A stretch of 64,000 bases of DNA from Certhia americana. Its lineage: Eukaryota; Chordata; Aves; Passeriformes; Certhiidae. The stretch lies in NCBI GenBank assembly GCA_018697195.1, contig CM031859.1, forward strand, positions 58,641,223-58,705,222, given 5' to 3'. Below the pieces are notes generated by a model. The model did no database searches. It had not been told where the DNA came from and saw only the letters and a program-made list of their open reading frames with translations. Both the position numbers and the translations under genes were made by a program. How positions within the stretch are numbered: position 1 is the first letter of the stretch; every line of letters starts with the position of its first letter. Below, in pieces: positions 62,728 to 64,000 of this stretch.

Positions 62728-62765
62728 TAGTTACTATTATCAGCACCAATTTCTCCGGACTCGCA

Positions 62766-62777
62766 ATGTTGCGATGA
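62766..62777 (+). promoter_or_regulatory. Minimal uORF overlapping the ARID1B start region
   Basis: ATG TTG CGA TGA encodes Met-Leu-Arg then stop. Its stop codon overlaps the in-frame upstream ATG of ARID1B at 62774 (ATGA overlap) and lies 3 bases before the ATG at 62780. Such a short uORF could reduce or redirect initiation by termination-reinitiation. This is inferred from sequence only and requires that the leader contains it. Confidence 0.45.
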
Positions 62778-62779
62778 TC

Positions 62780-64000
62780 ATGGCCGCGCAAGTCGCAGCG
62801 GCTCCGGCGAGTGCGAACAACAGCAAGGGCAAAGCCCCGAGCCTGCCGGGCGGCCTGGGCCCAGAGCGAGGCCCGGGGGGGGCCGGGGCTCCCGGGCCGG
62901 CCCCCGCGCTGGGGGTCGGCGAGGGGAGTCCGGCCGGCGGCGGCAGCGTGAATAATTTAGATCACCATCTCCACCACCACCACCGCAGCGAGCCGCCGAA
63001 CATGGCCAATAACGCGGCTCCCGCCGCTGCCGCCGGTAACAACAACAACAACGCCAGCGGCGGCGGTGGCGGCTCCTCCTCGGAGCCGGCTCTGAAGGAA
63101 GGTGGAAGCTCCTCGGAGTTATCTTCATCTTCTTCGTCTTCTTCCTCCTCCTCCTCCTCCTCCTCCAACCCGGGCTCGGCTATGGAGACGGGGCTGCTCC
63201 CCAACCACAAGCTGAAGAGCGTCGGAGGCGATCACCCCGCCGCGCCGCCCCACCACCACCATGCCCACCACCCGCATCACCATGCCCACCACCACCATGC
63301 CCACCACCCGCACCACCACCACCATGCACTACAGCAGCAGCTAAATCAATTCCCGCCGCCGCCGCCGCAGCAGCCGCCGCCTCAGCACCATCCCGTGCAG
63401 AATAACAACAGCAGCCTCGGCGGCGGCGGCGGCGGCAGCGGCAGCAACAACAACGGCGGTGGCGGTGGCGGCGCTGCTCAGCCCAGTGCAGACATGGAGC
63501 AGCAGCAACATGGAGGAAAAGACAGTGTTTTGGGCGCTCAGGCCGAGCCCCCCCAGCAGCCGCAGCAAATGCTGAATAAAGGCGCCGACGAGGAGGAGAT
63601 GCCCGGCAAGATGGGCGAGCCCATCGGCGGCCGCTACGACCACCCCGGCTTGGGACCCCTGGGCGGACAGCAGCAGCCCCAGCAGCCGCCCCCGAGCGCT
63701 GGGAGCGGCGGCGGCGGCCTCGGCGGCGGCGGCGGGAGCGGGGGAGGCGGCGGCGGCCCCTCCGCGGTGGGTGTCTCGGAGTTCAATAGCTATTATGGCA
63801 ACCCTGCCCCTGCCCCTGCCAGCAGCGCTACGGCGAGCCGCGCCGGGCCTTGCTTTGATCAACATGGCGGACAACAAAGCCCCGGGATGGGGATAATGCA
63901 CCCCACGGCGGCCCCCAACAGCATGGACCCCCTGCAGAACTCCCACGAAGGGTACCCCAACAGCCAGTACAACCACTACCCGGGCTACGGCCGCGGCCCC
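62780..64000 (+). CDS. ARID1B: AT-rich interaction domain 1B (BAF250B), N-terminal part of exon 1, partial
   Basis: ARID1B is a DNA-binding subunit of the nuclear BAF (SWI/SNF) chromatin-remodelling complex. The window holds the first 407 codons, without stop, running off the end; vertebrate ARID1B is about 2,200-2,300 residues, and the ARID and C-terminal BAF250 domains lie beyond. Diagnostic segments: MANNAAP (75-81, aligning with the start of the shorter isoform), ALKEGGS (104-110), [12 protein letters not shown] (135-146), ALQQQLNQF (183-191), [16 protein letters not shown] near 360 and [20 protein letters not shown] near the end. Low-complexity runs: Asn5 (87-91), Ser15 (115-129), a His-rich array (158-182), Pro5 (192-196) and Gly runs. 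The long glutamine run that mammals have after LNQF is replaced by prolines with few Gln. The start at 62780 sits in a good Kozak context (atcATGGcc); an in-frame ATG at 62774 would add only Met-Ile. Confidence 0.95.
   Translation, partial: MAAQVAAAPASANNSKGKAPSLPGGLGPERGPGGAGAPGPAPALGVGEGSPAGGGSVNNLDHHLHHHHRSEPPNMANNAAPAAAAGNNNNNASGGGGGSSSEPALKEGGSSSELSSSSSSSSSSSSSSSNPGSAMETGLLPNHKLKSVGGDHPAAPPHHHHAHHPHHHAHHHHAHHPHHHHHALQQQLNQFPPPPPQQPPPQHHPVQNNNSSLGGGGGGSGSNNNGGGGGGAAQPSADMEQQQHGGKDSVLGAQAEPPQQPQQMLNKGADEEEMPGKMGEPIGGRYDHPGLGPLGGQQQPQQPPPSAGSGGGGLGGGGGSGGGGGGPSAVGVSEFNSYYGNPAPAPASSATASRAGPCFDQHGGQQSPGMGIMHPTAAPNSMDPLQNSHEGYPNSQYNHYPGYGRGP

Noticed and set aside
62774..62776. Upstream in-frame ATG as the ARID1B start
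   Set aside because: Poorer context than the ATG at 62780 (a4 position is A, not G), adds only Met-Ile, and the family begins Met-Ala-Ala. It cannot be excluded.
63341..63976. 211-codon minus-strand open frame
   Set aside because: It is the antisense shadow of the repetitive ARID1B coding exon.
1..64000. CRISPR arrays, tRNA or rRNA genes, prokaryotic operons
   Set aside because: No regularly spaced repeats, no tRNA box B or rRNA stretches, and the sequence is clearly vertebrate.

Overview
The window looks like bird genomic DNA, probably from a passerine. It is AT-rich with very few genes. CR1 LINE fragments occur in both orientations, and one solo LTR (10496-11018) has the terminal and internal sequence I associate with passerine ERV LTRs. 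Older amniote repeats (MIR-like, L2-like, old CR1) are scattered through it. I see no operons, ribosome binding sites, tRNA, rRNA or CRISPR arrays.

Only one protein-coding gene is supported: the 5' part of ARID1B (BAF250B, a subunit of the BAF/SWI-SNF chromatin remodeller), on the + strand from 62780 and still open at the last base (407 codons, no stop). It is the N-terminal low-complexity half of a very large first coding exon. It sits in a CpG-rich promoter block (about 61720-64000), with a 5' leader that carries a tiny uORF, two pyrimidine tracts resembling 3' splice sites, and a TATA-like box 1.2 kb upstream. Everything from 1 to about 61.5 kb appears to be the intergenic region upstream of ARID1B. 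In other vertebrates NOX3 lies on that side, but no NOX3 exon is visible here.

Layout: 1-15.9 kb is AT-rich spacer with a MIR, a CR1, an old CR1/L3-type LINE split by the LTR, an L2-like tail with a compound microsatellite, and a 37-bp direct repeat. A CpG island without an assigned gene lies at 16.5-17.1 kb. From 17.3 to 43.4 kb is spacer with a CR1, two MIR fragments and some AT-rich blocks that could be conserved elements. At 43.4-44.4 kb two CR1 copies lie tail to tail. At 48.5-49.3 kb there is a second CpG island interrupted by a 400-base assembly gap, followed by about 1.2 kb of GC-rich sequence. From 50.5 to 61.5 kb is spacer with an old CR1, a possible DNA-transposon fossil and a piece resembling LINE-1 ORF2.

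I did not find a convincing new biological system. The most interesting items are the L1-like ORF2 remnant with an unusually intact reading frame at 53.3-53.8 kb, the two orphan CpG islands, and the unusual leader of ARID1B. All family assignments come from reading the sequence; no database search was run.
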